Shown: positions 29,601-37,865 of the stretch, piece by piece
Position numbering within the stretch: position 1 is the first letter of the stretch
Layout of the letters: every line of letters starts with the position of its first letter
Assembly (NCBI GenBank): GCA_963790415.1
Contig: CAWBOK010000009.1
Coordinates: 434,001 to 498,000, forward strand
Length of the DNA: 64,000 nucleotides
From: JAJZQZ01 sp963790415
GTDB lineage: Bacteria; Actinomycetota; Thermoleophilia; RBG-16-64-13
Direction: 5' to 3'
Made by a program: the position numbers and the translations under genes
Notes under the pieces: model-generated
Seen by the model: the letters and a program-made list of their open reading frames with translations, nothing else
Databases searched by the model: none
What the model was told of the DNA's origin: nothing

Positions 29601-30030
29601 GGAGGTGATATCCCGGTTGCTCATGCGGTGGCCCAGGTGTGTGCCGTCTTCGTCGGTGACCGGTTGGGAACTCAACCCGATCCATCGCTCCTCTCCGGTC
29701 TTGGTGATGATGCGGAACTCGAACGGCTCGGTACTCTCCGAGTGGGGGCCGCGTACCGCGCCCGCACCCTCGCCCAATCGTCGGGGTGCACCATGGCCCT
29801 GATGAGCCGGGGATCGGCCAGGAGCTCGTCCGGCGAGTAGCCGGTGATGCGTTCGCAGGACGGGGATGGTAGGTGATCGAACCGTCGAGGGCCAACCGGG
29901 TCAGTTCCCAGTCGTGCGAGAAGTCAGCCAAGGCACGGAATCTCATCTCGCGGATTCTGGCGGATGCAGCGTGACGGTCGGCCTCCGCGAGCGCAGCCTG
30001 CACTTTCAGGCGCTCGGCCTCCAGCTGCAC
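26650..30030 (-). CDS. Multi-PAS/GAF PP2C-type (SpoIIE/RsbU) serine phosphatase, heavily frameshifted
   Basis: This appears to be one large sensor phosphatase of about 1,100 residues read through many frame changes. From the N-terminus it shows a coiled coil (QLEAERLKVQAALAEADRHA) and about five PAS domains, each ending in a DITxR-like linker (for example ITYAVDREKRFLW-type, VIEWGPDMRLIRW, IIATDERFIIRSWNRA, RAADMGAWDYRLD). A second coil (EELAAANEELTRQNEE) precedes a GAF domain (about 27950-27480) and a PP2C/SpoIIE domain with DVGGDFYDLFPL, VLGDVSGRGIAAA, FSSAGHPPALV, LYTDGLTEAR and QLTDDLAILAL. Such proteins dephosphorylate STAS antagonists in partner-switching systems. At least eight frame changes occur, so decay or poor sequence is possible. 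Confidence 0.72.
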
Positions 30031-30488
30031 CAGGGCGGTCGCGGGGCCCTCAGGGCAGCGATGACGTCGTGATCGGCGACCCGTTCTCGGAAGAAGGTCA
30101 ACGACACACGAGTCTTGCCCTCAGGTAGACGTGAGACGTGCACCTGGTCGGCCAGCGAGACCATCAGGGGCAGGCCCAGACCGCGTTGACGATCGTCCGT
30201 GTCCTTGCTCAGGCCCGGCTGGAAGCTGCTTGGGTTCGTGACCTCGACCACCAAGCGGTCGGAGAGGAGCCAGGCCACGATCTCGACGTCGCCGGGAACC
30301 ACCGTGTGTTCGACTGCATTAGCGACCGCTTCGGAGAGCACGAGTTTGAGGTCGTAGGCGCGGCCGGCCGCCGAGACCGGCGGCGTCGGCCAGCCACTCG
30401 GCCATCCGCCTGACCTCGTGTATCCGGCCTAGTTCTGGAGGCAGTGCGACGCGCAGACAACGAGTGGAGGGGTCGAACTCGTGTCCAT
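30006..30488 (-). CDS. HATPase domain protein, RsbW/SpoIIAB-like anti-sigma factor kinase (frameshifted; may be fused to the downstream phosphatase)
   Basis: GHKL ATPase-fold proteins of this type bind sigma or response proteins and phosphorylate STAS partners. Visible are LRVALPPELGRIHEVRRMAEW at the N-terminus, the N-box LSEAVANAVEH, VVEVTNPSSFQ, and the G-box RGLGLPLMVSLAD. The ATG at 30488 has GGAGG six bases upstream but requires a frame change soon after. Another shift occurs near 30375. At the C-terminus a further single-base change (near 30045) would read straight into the coiled coil of the PAS phosphatase, so HATPase and phosphatase may form one polypeptide. It is 14 bases downstream of the STAS gene. 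Confidence 0.68.
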
Positions 30489-30502
30489 CGAGTCCCTCCA
30501 AG

Positions 30503-30844
30503 TCAATCGGCGGGCGTCGCCGACTCCCCGTCGGTCACTACGCGAAACGCGGCATCGGACGTAAGTCCGACGATGTCGAAGATGCGCAGGAGATCGGGAC
30601 CCGGGGGTCGCACGCCCACGAACCCGGCGGGGCCGACGCGACGCAACAGCGAGAGCAGGACGCGACAGCCCGCCGCTGTCCATGTAGGGACACTCCCTGA
30701 GGTCGAAAAGGATGCGGGTTCCCTCGCTTCCGAGAGCGATCCGAGCCGCTTCGGCGAACGCGACTTGCGCAACCGCGTGGTCGACGTCACCCCAAACCAC
30801 GATCACCGGGATGCCGCCACGCTGCGAAGTCTGATCATCTCCAT
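30503..30844 (-). CDS. STAS domain anti-sigma factor antagonist (SpoIIAA/RsbV-like, frameshifted)
   Basis: STAS antagonists switch partner kinases by binding them when unphosphorylated. The core is clear: IPVIVVWGDVDHAVAQ, GTRILFDLRECPYMDSGG with the phosphorylatable Ser, then after a one-base change LLSLLRRVGPAGFVGV and PDLLRIFDIVGLTSDAAF. Frame changes lie near 30830 and near 30672, and deleting one G of the GGG at the latter gives the family-typical SGGCRVLLSLL. The start is approximate. It is the first gene of the signalling locus and follows tRNA-Ala. Confidence 0.78.
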
Positions 30845-31004
30845 CGCATACCTTCCCCCGACAGGCACAAGAACCGGACGTCAGCGTCCGCGGCACGAGT
30901 GTACCAGGTCGGGGGCGTGCTTCTGCGAACGTATCGGTCGCCACCACAGAGCCCCCCGCCGCGCGAGGCACGAGCATCCTGTCGCATGCCGAGCGTACCG
31001 ACGC

Positions 31005-31029
31005 GAAGAGCCGCCAAGGGCGGCCCTTC
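31005..31029 (-). terminator. Hairpin downstream of tRNA-Ala
   Basis: An 11-bp stem (one G-U pair) with a 3-base loop lies 15 bases after the tRNA 3' end. The sequence after it is not U-rich, so termination may depend on Rho or be partial. Confidence 0.5.
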
Positions 31030-31043
31030 CCGCATCTACGAGG

Positions 31044-31116
31044 TGGAGGTAAGGGGACTCGAACCCCTGGCCTCAACGCTGCCAGCGTCGCGCTCTCCCA
31101 ACTGAGCTATACCCCC
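31044..31116 (-). tRNA. tRNA-Ala (anticodon GGC)
   Basis: The minus strand folds into a complete cloverleaf of 73 nucleotides. The acceptor stem is 7 bp with one G-U pair, the D arm is TAGCTCAGTTGG, the anticodon loop CTGGCAG carries GGC (reads GCC), and the T arm has GGTTCGAGTCC. The discriminator base is A. The terminal CCA is not encoded, because CCT follows the discriminator, and it must be added enzymatically. Confidence 0.97.
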
Positions 31117-31133
31117 ACGTCAGGCGGAGGTGG

Positions 31134-31162
31134 AGTATACCCGCCCCCCAGGTGCTGTGCAA
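31134..31162 (-). promoter_or_regulatory. Promoter of tRNA-Ala
   Basis: TTGCAC (31157-31162) and TATACT (31134-31139) are separated by exactly 17 bases on the minus strand. The predicted start falls about ten bases before the mature tRNA 5' end. This is one of the best consensus promoters in the window. Confidence 0.75.
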
Positions 31163-31232
31163 CCGACCGAAGCGCGCGCCGCCCCGCCGCGTCACGCCGG
31201 CAGGCCGCCGGTCGCGAACCTCGACTCCGTTC

Positions 31233-31619
31233 CTACTCGATGATCTCCGCCGGGGCGTCCTTCCAGAGGTGGTCGAGCCGGTAGAACTCCCGCGCCTCGG
31301 GCGTGAATACGTGAATGACGAAGTCGAGGTAGTCCATTAGGATCCACTCCCCGCCTTCGCTGTTCTCGCCGGCCGTCTCGCCTGCCACGTGGCTCGGCAT
31401 CAGACCCAGTTCGTACTTCAGCTTGACCGCCACCTCTTGGCCGATACGGCGCGTCTGCCGCGTGCTCCGGCCTGTGCATATCACCAGATAGTCGGTGTAG
31501 GTGACCAACTCGTGCATGTCGAGGATGCGGATGTCCTCGCCCTTCATCCCCGAGGCCGTCGCCGCCGCCAGGAGGGCGTGGCGATACACCAGTTCCAGCT
31601 CTTCCGAGGTATGCGGCAC
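31233..31619 (-). CDS. rsfS: Ribosomal silencing factor RsfS
   Basis: RsfS binds ribosomal protein L14 and blocks subunit joining during starvation. The 128-residue protein contains the family core MKGEDIRILDMHEL, DYLVICTGRSTRQTRRI, and the C-terminal GEWILMDYLDFVIHVFTPEAREFYRLDHLW. A GTG start at 31619 is used. It lies 132 bases downstream of guaA in the same direction. A short stretch on either side of the gene shows no other feature. Confidence 0.95.
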   Translation of the reverse strand: MPHTSEELELVYRHALLAAATASGMKGEDIRILDMHELVTYTDYLVICTGRSTRQTRRIGQEVAVKLKYELGLMPSHVAGETAGENSEGGEWILMDYLDFVIHVFTPEAREFYRLDHLWKDAPAEIIE

Positions 31620-31751
31620 GCGGGGCCCGTCGCGGGGAGGAATGCCGGACTCACGGTCCTCCCCGTCCGCGCACTTCAGCGCAGTCCCCGGACGCGCGGT
31701 CGATGTCCAATCGTTCTTCAGTCGCCCCAGGTTCTTCGGGCATGCGTCGCT

Positions 31752-33299
31752 CTACTCCCATTCGATGGTGGACGGAGGCTTGCTGGAGATATCGAGTACC
31801 ACCCGGTTCACCCCCGGCACCTCGTTGATGATGCGGCTGGATATCCGTTCGAGCAGATCGTACGGCAGCCTGGCCCAGTCGGCGGTCATGGCGTCGTCGG
31901 AGGTGACCGCCCGGATGACGATGGGGTACGCATAGGTGCGCTCGTCGCCCATCACGCCCACACTGCGCACAGCGGGCAGCACGGCGAACGACTGCCACAG
32001 CTCTCGATACAACCCCGCCCGGCGCACCTCCTCCAGGAGGATGGAGTCTGCGTCGCGCAGGATGCTCAGTCGCTCCTCGGTGACGTCGCCGATGATGCGG
32101 ATGGCCAAACCCGGCCCCGGGAAGGGCTGACGCCACACCATAGCCTCGGGCAGGCCGAGTTCCTCGCCGACGACGCGCACCTCGTCCTTGAACAGCATAC
32201 GCAGGGGTTCGGTCAGCTCGAACTGCATGTCCTCGGGCAAACCGCCGACGTTGTGGTGCGACTTGATCTTGGCCGCCGAGCGCGTGCCCGACTCGATCAC
32301 GTCGGAGTACAGCGTGCCCTGCACCAGGAAGCGGGCGTCGCCCAGTTTTCCCGCCTCGTCCTCGAAGACCCGGATGAACTCCTCGCCGATGATCTTGCGC
32401 TTGTGCTCCGGATCGGAGACGCCGGCCAGCCGGGAGAGGAAACGCTCGCGACAGCGGACGTGCACCAGAGGAACGTGGAAGTGGTGGCTGAACGCGTTCT
32501 CCACCTCTTCGCCTTCGCCCTTGCGCATCAGACCGTGGTCCACGAAGATGCAGGTGAGACGATCGCCCACCGCCTTATAGGTGAGTAACGCGGCGACCGC
32601 CGAATCTACTCCGCCGGACAGGCCGCACACCACCCTCTCGTCGCCCACCTGGTTCCGGATGCGCTCCACGGCTTCCTCGATGATCGACACCGGGGTCCAC
32701 GTGGGAGCGATATCGCACACGCCGTAGAGGAAGTTCTTCAGCACCTCCTGGCCATGCCTGGTGTGACGCACCTCCGGGTGGAACTGCACCCCGTAGAGGC
32801 GACGCTCGGGATCCTCCATGGCGGCCACGGGAAGGGTCCGGCTGCGGGCCGTCACGGTGTAGCCGACCGGTGCTTCCAGCACCGCGTCGGCGTGACTCAT
32901 CCAGGAAGGTTGTTCGATAGGCAGGTCGGCGAAGAGCGGGCTCGCGGCCACGACACTCACGTCCGTAGCGCCGTACTCCGCCTGGTCGGTCTTGGTCACC
33001 ACGCCTCCGGCGTGTCGGGCGAGCAACTGCAACCCGTAGCAGATGCCCAACACCGGCACCCCGAGTTCGAGGATGCCGGGGTCCAACGCCGGCGCCCCCG
33101 GCTCGTTGACGCTTCGCGGCCCTCCCGAGAGGATGATGCCGGCCGGCGCGGCCTCACGGATGCGCGCCAGCGGCATATCGTGGGGAATGAGCTCCGAGTA
33201 GACCCGGCATTCCCGCACCCGACGCGCGATCAACTGCGCGTACTGGCCCCCGAAGTCGAGTACCAGCACCTTGGACGTAGTCTCATCGCGCGGGGTCAT
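31752..33299 (-). CDS. guaA: GMP synthase (glutamine-hydrolysing)
   Basis: GuaA converts XMP to GMP with glutamine and ATP. The 515 residues comprise a class I amidotransferase domain (LDFGGQYAQLIARRVRE, catalytic Cys in GICYGLQ, YGVQFHPEV with the His), the ATP pyrophosphatase domain (P-loop GLSGGVDSAVAA), and the C-terminal dimerisation domain ending SKPPSTIEWE. The ATG overlaps the PfkB stop (ATGA), placing it third in a dacA-pfkB-guaA operon. Confidence 0.98.
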   Translation of the reverse strand: MTPRDETTSKVLVLDFGGQYAQLIARRVRECRVYSELIPHDMPLARIREAAPAGIILSGGPRSVNEPGAPALDPGILELGVPVLGICYGLQLLARHAGGVVTKTDQAEYGATDVSVVAASPLFADLPIEQPSWMSHADAVLEAPVGYTVTARSRTLPVAAMEDPERRLYGVQFHPEVRHTRHGQEVLKNFLYGVCDIAPTWTPVSIIEEAVERIRNQVGDERVVCGLSGGVDSAVAALLTYKAVGDRLTCIFVDHGLMRKGEGEEVENAFSHHFHVPLVHVRCRERFLSRLAGVSDPEHKRKIIGEEFIRVFEDEAGKLGDARFLVQGTLYSDVIESGTRSAAKIKSHHNVGGLPEDMQFELTEPLRMLFKDEVRVVGEELGLPEAMVWRQPFPGPGLAIRIIGDVTEERLSILRDADSILLEEVRRAGLYRELWQSFAVLPAVRSVGVMGDERTYAYPIVIRAVTSDDAMTADWARLPYDLLERISSRIINEVPGVNRVVLDISSKPPSTIEWE

Positions 33300-34282
33300 C
33301 GAACGACACCTCTTTCGTCGCCATGCGGCACCGTCACCGGCATGACGACCTCATCGAGTTCCACGGCGGCAGTCAGTCTCTCAGCCTCGTCGGACGAGAA
33401 CACTCCCGCACCCGCCTGTAGGGCATTGGCGGCCGCACACGCTATGGCGAAGCGGACACACTCGCCGGGCACCGCACCCTCCAGCATCTTGACCGCATAC
33501 CCGCCCACGAGCGCGTCCCCCGAGCCCACCGCGGAGACCGCCTCGACACGGGGCGCACGACCCAGAAGCGTGTGCACACCATCAGAGGTGGCGAACTGTG
33601 CGACGCAGCCCCGCCGAGACTTGATGACGGCCGAGATCGCGCCCATCTCGCGCAGGGCGCCGGCCCCCGCGACGAAGTCTTCGTTGCAGCTGAACTCGTG
33701 GCCGATGACCATCTCGGCTTCGACTTGGTTGGGGAAGACGACATGCGGACCGGCCTTGATCCCGTGCCGCAGGGGTTCGCCGTAGGTGTCGAAGAGCACC
33801 GTCACTCCGTGGCCTTTGAGTTGCGTGATGAGCTCCCCGTAGAAATCGGGCTCGACTCCGCGCGGCAGGCTGCCTGCCACCACGACCACGTCGGTGGCCC
33901 GGCAGAGGTATTCGAGCTTCACCATCATGAGCTCGACCTCTTCCTTTCGGATCACCGGACCGTACTCGTTGATCTCGGTCACGGTGTTGCCGGCGGGATC
34001 GACCACAGCCGTAGACGTGCGCGACTCCCCATCGATCCGCACGAAGTCGCAGAGGATGCCCTCCCGGTTCAACTGCGCGATGATGCGTTCCCCGGTGCGT
34101 CCACCCGCGAAGCCCGTTGCGATGACCGGCTGCCCCAGGGTCTTGACCACCCGGGCTACGTTGACGCCCTTGCCGCCCGGAAGGGTGATGGTCTCCGTCG
34201 CTCTGTGGCGGAAGCCCACCGCGAAGTTGGGCACCGTAAGGGTTCGGTCGAGAGCCGCGTTCAGTGTGATGGTAAGTATCAT
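33296..34282 (-). CDS. PfkB family sugar kinase (1-phosphofructokinase / tagatose-6-phosphate kinase type)
   Basis: This is a ribokinase-fold kinase of 328 residues. It opens with ILTITLNAALDRTL and LPGGKGVNVARVVKTLG, the signature of the FruK/LacC/PfkB subgroup that phosphorylates sugar phosphates. It ends with the anion-hole/catalytic motif AVGSGDALVGGYAV (catalytic Asp). Whether it is a 6-phosphofructokinase for glycolysis or acts on fructose 1-phosphate cannot be told, since no PTS genes are nearby. Both ends overlap neighbours by ATGA, so the three genes are translationally coupled. Confidence 0.9.
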   Translation of the reverse strand: MILTITLNAALDRTLTVPNFAVGFRHRATETITLPGGKGVNVARVVKTLGQPVIATGFAGGRTGERIIAQLNREGILCDFVRIDGESRTSTAVVDPAGNTVTEINEYGPVIRKEEVELMMVKLEYLCRATDVVVVAGSLPRGVEPDFYGELITQLKGHGVTVLFDTYGEPLRHGIKAGPHVVFPNQVEAEMVIGHEFSCNEDFVAGAGALREMGAISAVIKSRRGCVAQFATSDGVHTLLGRAPRVEAVSAVGSGDALVGGYAVKMLEGAVPGECVRFAIACAAANALQAGAGVFSSDEAERLTAAVELDEVVMPVTVPHGDERGVVR

Positions 34283-35505
34283 GCGGTCCAGCCCATCAGA
34301 GAGCCCACCCGATCGAACAGATAGCGCAGTTTGACGGCCAACGTCGGCTTCTCGATCGACCGGGTGGCGACGAGATCGACCGTGTCCGCCGCCTGACCCT
34401 GGATCTGGTAGGTCACGGTGCCCACGACATCTCCGGCGGCAACCGGTAGTGTCAGATCACTCCGCACCGACACGGTGCGCCCGACCTCGTCCCCGACGTA
34501 GACGGTCTTCTCGAGCCGCGCGTCGGTGACAAGGGGCAGTTGCTCCTGGAAGTGATAGGGCACATCCACCTGAGCCATCTCCACGCCCTTTTCGGCGAGC
34601 ACCACATGCCGGTACTTGCCGAACCCGTACTTGAGGAGCTTCAACATCTCGCTGTCGCGCTGGGCGGTCGTCGGCTCTCCGAGGATGACGGCGACCATCG
34701 ACACACCGTCACGGGTTCCCGATGCCACCAAGCAGAATCCGGCTTTTCCGGTGTACCCGGTCTTGATACCCGTGACATACGGCACCTTCCCAACCAGCGT
34801 GTTGTGGTTCTTCAGAGTGCGGTCGTAGGTGTGGCCCGGCCACGGGATGGTCGTCTTGGCCGTGCCCACAATGGTGCGGAACGTCTCGTTCTGCATCGCG
34901 TATCGGCCGAGGATGGACATGTCCCGCGCCGACGAGTAGTGGTCGGCACGATCGAGTCCATGCGGATCCGAGAAGTGGGTGTTCTTCATGCCGAGTTCGG
35001 CGGCTTTTGCGTTCATCCGCGCCACGAAGGCCTTTTCAGAGCCCGCCGAGGCCTCGGCAAGAGCCACCGCGGCGTCGTTGCCGCTCTTGACCAGGAGGCC
35101 GTAGAGCAAGTCCTCGACCGAAAGCTTCTCGCCAGGCACCAACCATATCTCCGACTCTCCCGCTTCGGTCGCATGCTTCGAGGCTGTGACTATCCGATCC
35201 AAAGGCAGACTCTCGAGGGCCAGGATCCCGGTCATGATCTTCGTCGTGGAGGCGATCGCCCTCCGCGCGTCGGCCTTCTTCTCGTACAGCACTCTGCCGT
35301 CGTCCATGTTGACGAGGATGGCCGCGGCCCCGCCGACCGCGGGCGCACCGGTCGACAGCGTGGTCGACGTCGTACTCGTGACGGGGGGAAGCGTGGTGGC
35401 GGAGAGGCCGACCGCTTGGCCGGTGAGCGACGTGAGCCCGAGCACCACCAGACAGAGGGCAAGAAGCAGCGTCGCGGCTGTGCCTCTCGACGGTCTCGGA
35501 ATCAT
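34279..35505 (-). CDS. dacA: D-alanyl-D-alanine carboxypeptidase (PBP5/DacF, S11 family)
   Basis: The enzyme trims the terminal D-Ala of peptidoglycan stem peptides at the outer face of the membrane. It has a signal peptide (residues 9-30), a Thr/Ser-rich linker, and the penicillin-binding motifs SxxK in IASTTKI, SGN in VKSGNDAA, and KTG in GIKTGYTG. A C-terminal PBP5-type beta-sandwich follows and ends in an amphipathic helix (LRYLFDRVGSLMGW). A TGG-TATACT box ends seven bases before the ATG, so the operon mRNA is probably leaderless. A longer upstream in-frame extension is rejected for that reason. Confidence 0.95.
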   Translation of the reverse strand: MIPRPSRGTAATLLLALCLVVLGLTSLTGQAVGLSATTLPPVTSTTSTTLSTGAPAVGGAAAILVNMDDGRVLYEKKADARRAIASTTKIMTGILALESLPLDRIVTASKHATEAGESEIWLVPGEKLSVEDLLYGLLVKSGNDAAVALAEASAGSEKAFVARMNAKAAELGMKNTHFSDPHGLDRADHYSSARDMSILGRYAMQNETFRTIVGTAKTTIPWPGHTYDRTLKNHNTLVGKVPYVTGIKTGYTGKAGFCLVASGTRDGVSMVAVILGEPTTAQRDSEMLKLLKYGFGKYRHVVLAEKGVEMAQVDVPYHFQEQLPLVTDARLEKTVYVGDEVGRTVSVRSDLTLPVAAGDVVGTVTYQIQGQAADTVDLVATRSIEKPTLAVKLRYLFDRVGSLMGWTA

Positions 35506-35512
35506 GAGTCGC

Positions 35513-35521
35513 AGTATACCA
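35513..35521 (-). promoter_or_regulatory. Extended -10 promoter of dacA-pfkB-guaA (leaderless)
   Basis: TGG-TATACT on the minus strand, seven bases before the ATG, is close to the ideal extended -10. No Shine-Dalgarno sequence can fit between it and the start codon. Confidence 0.6.
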
Positions 35522-35659
35522 TGAGGCGTAATCGGTCTCTCCCTGGACGCCCGCCCGCAACGTCGATCCTGGTTGACGGGACCGGCCTTTCCCCGGGCCG
35601 CCCGGCACCCGATGTTATACTCGCCACCGACCAACCCCGACGGCCGAGGAGGTAGAGCG

Positions 35660-36403
35660 ATCAGCGAAGTGCTGCGCAACGCGTGGGCACGGCTGGTCCA
35701 CAAGCAATTCCTCTTCGTGTACCCTCTGGTCATCGGAGCCGTGGACGCCGCCGCCTTCTTCGCGGTCTACCTGGCGCTCGGGGGGCAGCTCAGCTGGGGC
35801 GAGTTCGCCCGAGCGGATTTCGCGGCCGGCACGTATCTGCACGCGCACCTCAGTCAACTTGCCCGCCCCGGTCTGCCGCTCCTCGTGGCCGTGACCGCGG
35901 GAATGTGTGTCTGCTTCGTCACGGCCGCCGTCCGCGCTCCCTTCTACCGCGCCATCGCCGGTCCTTCCTATCCCACTGCACCCCGATCGTGGCGCGAACT
36001 CAAACGCTTGTTCGTCTTCTACTTGATCCTCTACCCCGTTGTTCGGATCGCGCCCGACTTCTTCGAGGCTGACTCGTCCATCGCCGTCGTCGGTGGTGTC
36101 GCCCTCCTCGTCGTCTCCGTCTTGGCGATCTACATCGACTACGCCATCGTCCTCGAAGACCTGCCCGTGATCACCGCCGCGTCCCGGAACCTGCGCGTCC
36201 TGCGCCGCGGGTGGGCGCCGACGATCTTCGCCTTTCTCGTCTTCGCCCTGCTGTACAATCTGGTGTGGGGTTTCTATCAGAGCTACTTCGAAGGCGATTT
36301 CGGGCTCCTCTTTCCCATAAGCTGGTTCCTGGTGGATGCACTGTTCGCGCTGGTGGGCGACGTCGTCTTCATCTTCTTGTACGACCATCTGCGGCGCAGT
36401 TGA
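35660..36403 (+). CDS. Polytopic membrane protein of unknown function
   Basis: This is a membrane protein of about 247 residues with roughly six hydrophobic segments (for example FLFVYPLVIGAVDAAAFFAV, LPLLVAVTAGMCVCFVTA, VVGGVALLVVSVLAIYIDYA, IFAFLVFALLYNLVWGF). I do not recognise a family. The start is unusual: GAGGAGG lies seven bases before an in-frame ATC at 35660, while the nearest GTG is at 35669 and 16 bases from the ribosome-binding site. An ATC start, the GTG, or a base error (ATG) are all possible. A TGT-TATACT at 35613-35621 is a candidate promoter, divergent from dacA. Confidence 0.75.
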   Translation: MSEVLRNAWARLVHKQFLFVYPLVIGAVDAAAFFAVYLALGGQLSWGEFARADFAAGTYLHAHLSQLARPGLPLLVAVTAGMCVCFVTAAVRAPFYRAIAGPSYPTAPRSWRELKRLFVFYLILYPVVRIAPDFFEADSSIAVVGGVALLVVSVLAIYIDYAIVLEDLPVITAASRNLRVLRRGWAPTIFAFLVFALLYNLVWGFYQSYFEGDFGLLFPISWFLVDALFALVGDVVFIFLYDHLRRS

Positions 36404-36850
36404 CGGGCGGTCGATCATGTCGAACGAGCTAAGACACCGCGCCGATTATCGCGCTGAGGAAGTGCTCACCCGAGGCCAGGAACAAGGCCTTTCGGTGACG
36501 ATGGGCCGCTGGGGAGGCGCCGAACTGCGGCCCACGAGGGTCTTCCTGTGGTTGGGTAGCCGGGACATCGGGCTCGAGCGCGTGCTGCCGACCGGCCGAG
36601 AGCCCAGGCTGCTCCGGGGCGCCCGCCGGCGACGCCACCTTCGCCTCGGCACATGCCACATAGCGTTCCTGGGAAACCCCGTGGTGACCCTTGGGCTCCT
36701 GGGTCTCAACGTGGCACGACGCGCGACGACTGCCTCGCGAACCGACCCGGACGGTTCCGGCCCACCCGCGTCGTAGGCGACCCTCGGCCTCGCGGCGGAG
36801 CCTCCGCGACTCGGGCGGCCGCCCGAGTCGCGGGTGACCCTCGCCTACCC
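36404..36850. other. Gene-poor stretch with a large nested palindrome
   Basis: I cannot assign a gene to the 370 bases after the membrane-protein gene. A plus-strand frame from 36418 to 36776 (MSNELRHRADYR...) is open but has no recognisable family, mixed third-position composition and a competing open frame on the other strand, so it may be a remnant. At the right end, a perfect 30-bp palindrome (36804-36833) is enclosed by a second inverted repeat (GTAGGCGA at 36773-36780 with TCGCCTAC at 36841-36848). It lies just after the pyrF stop codon and may end that transcript. Confidence 0.5.
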
Positions 36851-37750
36851 CTACGTCCTCCCCGCGGCCTTCCATAGTGCAGTCTTCATCGCGGCCGCTT
36901 CGGCCCTCGCCGCTTCCGCCCAATGGCCCGGGCGAGCCCGGTAGGCGTAGAGGATAGCCCGGGACGAGTTCACAATGGCCCCGGTGCCTTCGGCGTCGAA
37001 CGCGCCCGCCACATCGGCCGCCGCTCCCCCCTGTGCTCCGTATCCCGGCACCAAGAACGGCACGCCGGGGAGCGCCACGCGCAGCTCGGCGGCCTGCACG
37101 GGATGCGTCGCCCCTATCACGGCGCCCACGTTGGAGTACCCCGACGCGCCGACCGTGCCCTCGGCCCATCCGCGCAGGAGATCGGCCACCCGCTCGTAGA
37201 CCCGCCCGCCGGACGAGAGTTCCTGATCTTGGAGGTCGGCCGAGCCGGGATTCGATGTCTTCACCAGGACGAACACCCCCTTCCCCGCCTCCCGCGCGCG
37301 GCGAAGGAAGGGTTCCAGACCGTCGGCGCCGAACCACGGGTTCACGGTGACGGCGTCGGCTCGCGCCACGTCCAGATGGGCCACGGCGTAGGCCTCCGCG
37401 CTGCTGCCGATGTCTCCGCGCTTGGCATCGGCAATGACCAGATAGCCCAACGAATGCGCGGCCTCCACCAGTTCCTCGTACAGACGGAAGCCTCGGGCCC
37501 CCAGCGCCTCGTAGAAGGCGAGTTGAGGTTTGACCGCCACCGCTTCCGGCTCGACTTCGATCAGCAGGCGAAACAGGAATTCACGGTACGCTTCGACGCG
37601 CCTTTGGATGTCGTCGTCGTAGTCCAGGGCCTCGTGTTTGTCGCGTAGGGCCGGCGGAAGCAACGCGTAGTCGGGATCCAGCCCGAGGACGACGTGCGAA
37701 CGCTTGCTCTCGATGGACGCGAGTAGGCTATCGGCGAAGTGGGCCATCAT
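36851..37750 (-). CDS. pyrF: Orotidine 5'-phosphate decarboxylase, subfamily 2
   Basis: PyrF decarboxylates OMP to UMP in the last step of de novo pyrimidine synthesis. The 299-residue protein is the longer type 2 form. Visible are VVLGLDPDYALLPP, the catalytic Lys/Asp cluster in ADAKRGDIGSSAEAYA, VNPWFGADGLEPFL, and the phosphate-binding end PFLVPGYGAQGG with NSSRAILYAYR. Two adjacent ATG codons form the start. HU and pyrE lie upstream on the same strand. Confidence 0.97.
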   Translation of the reverse strand: MMAHFADSLLASIESKRSHVVLGLDPDYALLPPALRDKHEALDYDDDIQRRVEAYREFLFRLLIEVEPEAVAVKPQLAFYEALGARGFRLYEELVEAAHSLGYLVIADAKRGDIGSSAEAYAVAHLDVARADAVTVNPWFGADGLEPFLRRAREAGKGVFVLVKTSNPGSADLQDQELSSGGRVYERVADLLRGWAEGTVGASGYSNVGAVIGATHPVQAAELRVALPGVPFLVPGYGAQGGAAADVAGAFDAEGTGAIVNSSRAILYAYRARPGHWAEAARAEAAAMKTALWKAAGRT

Positions 37751-37815
37751 GCTCCTCGTGCGCCGCCGCCCGTCGCGCCGCGAAGCCTGTCGATGGTCGA
37801 TGCGATCCGGAATGC

Positions 37816-37839
37816 GAAAGGGCCGCCAAGCGGCGGCCC
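37816..37839 (-). terminator. Intrinsic terminator of the HU gene
   Basis: An 8-bp perfect GC stem (GGGCCGCC) with a 4-base loop is followed on the minus strand by TTTCGC, 26 bases after the HU stop codon. Confidence 0.75.
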
Positions 37840-37865
37840 GTCACTCCACACGGAGGGCAGGTCGA

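Noticed and set aside
36418..36776. Plus-strand open frame beginning MSNELRHRADYR
   Set aside because: No family, no ribosome-binding site, mixed third-position composition and an equally open minus-strand frame make it too weak to call a gene.
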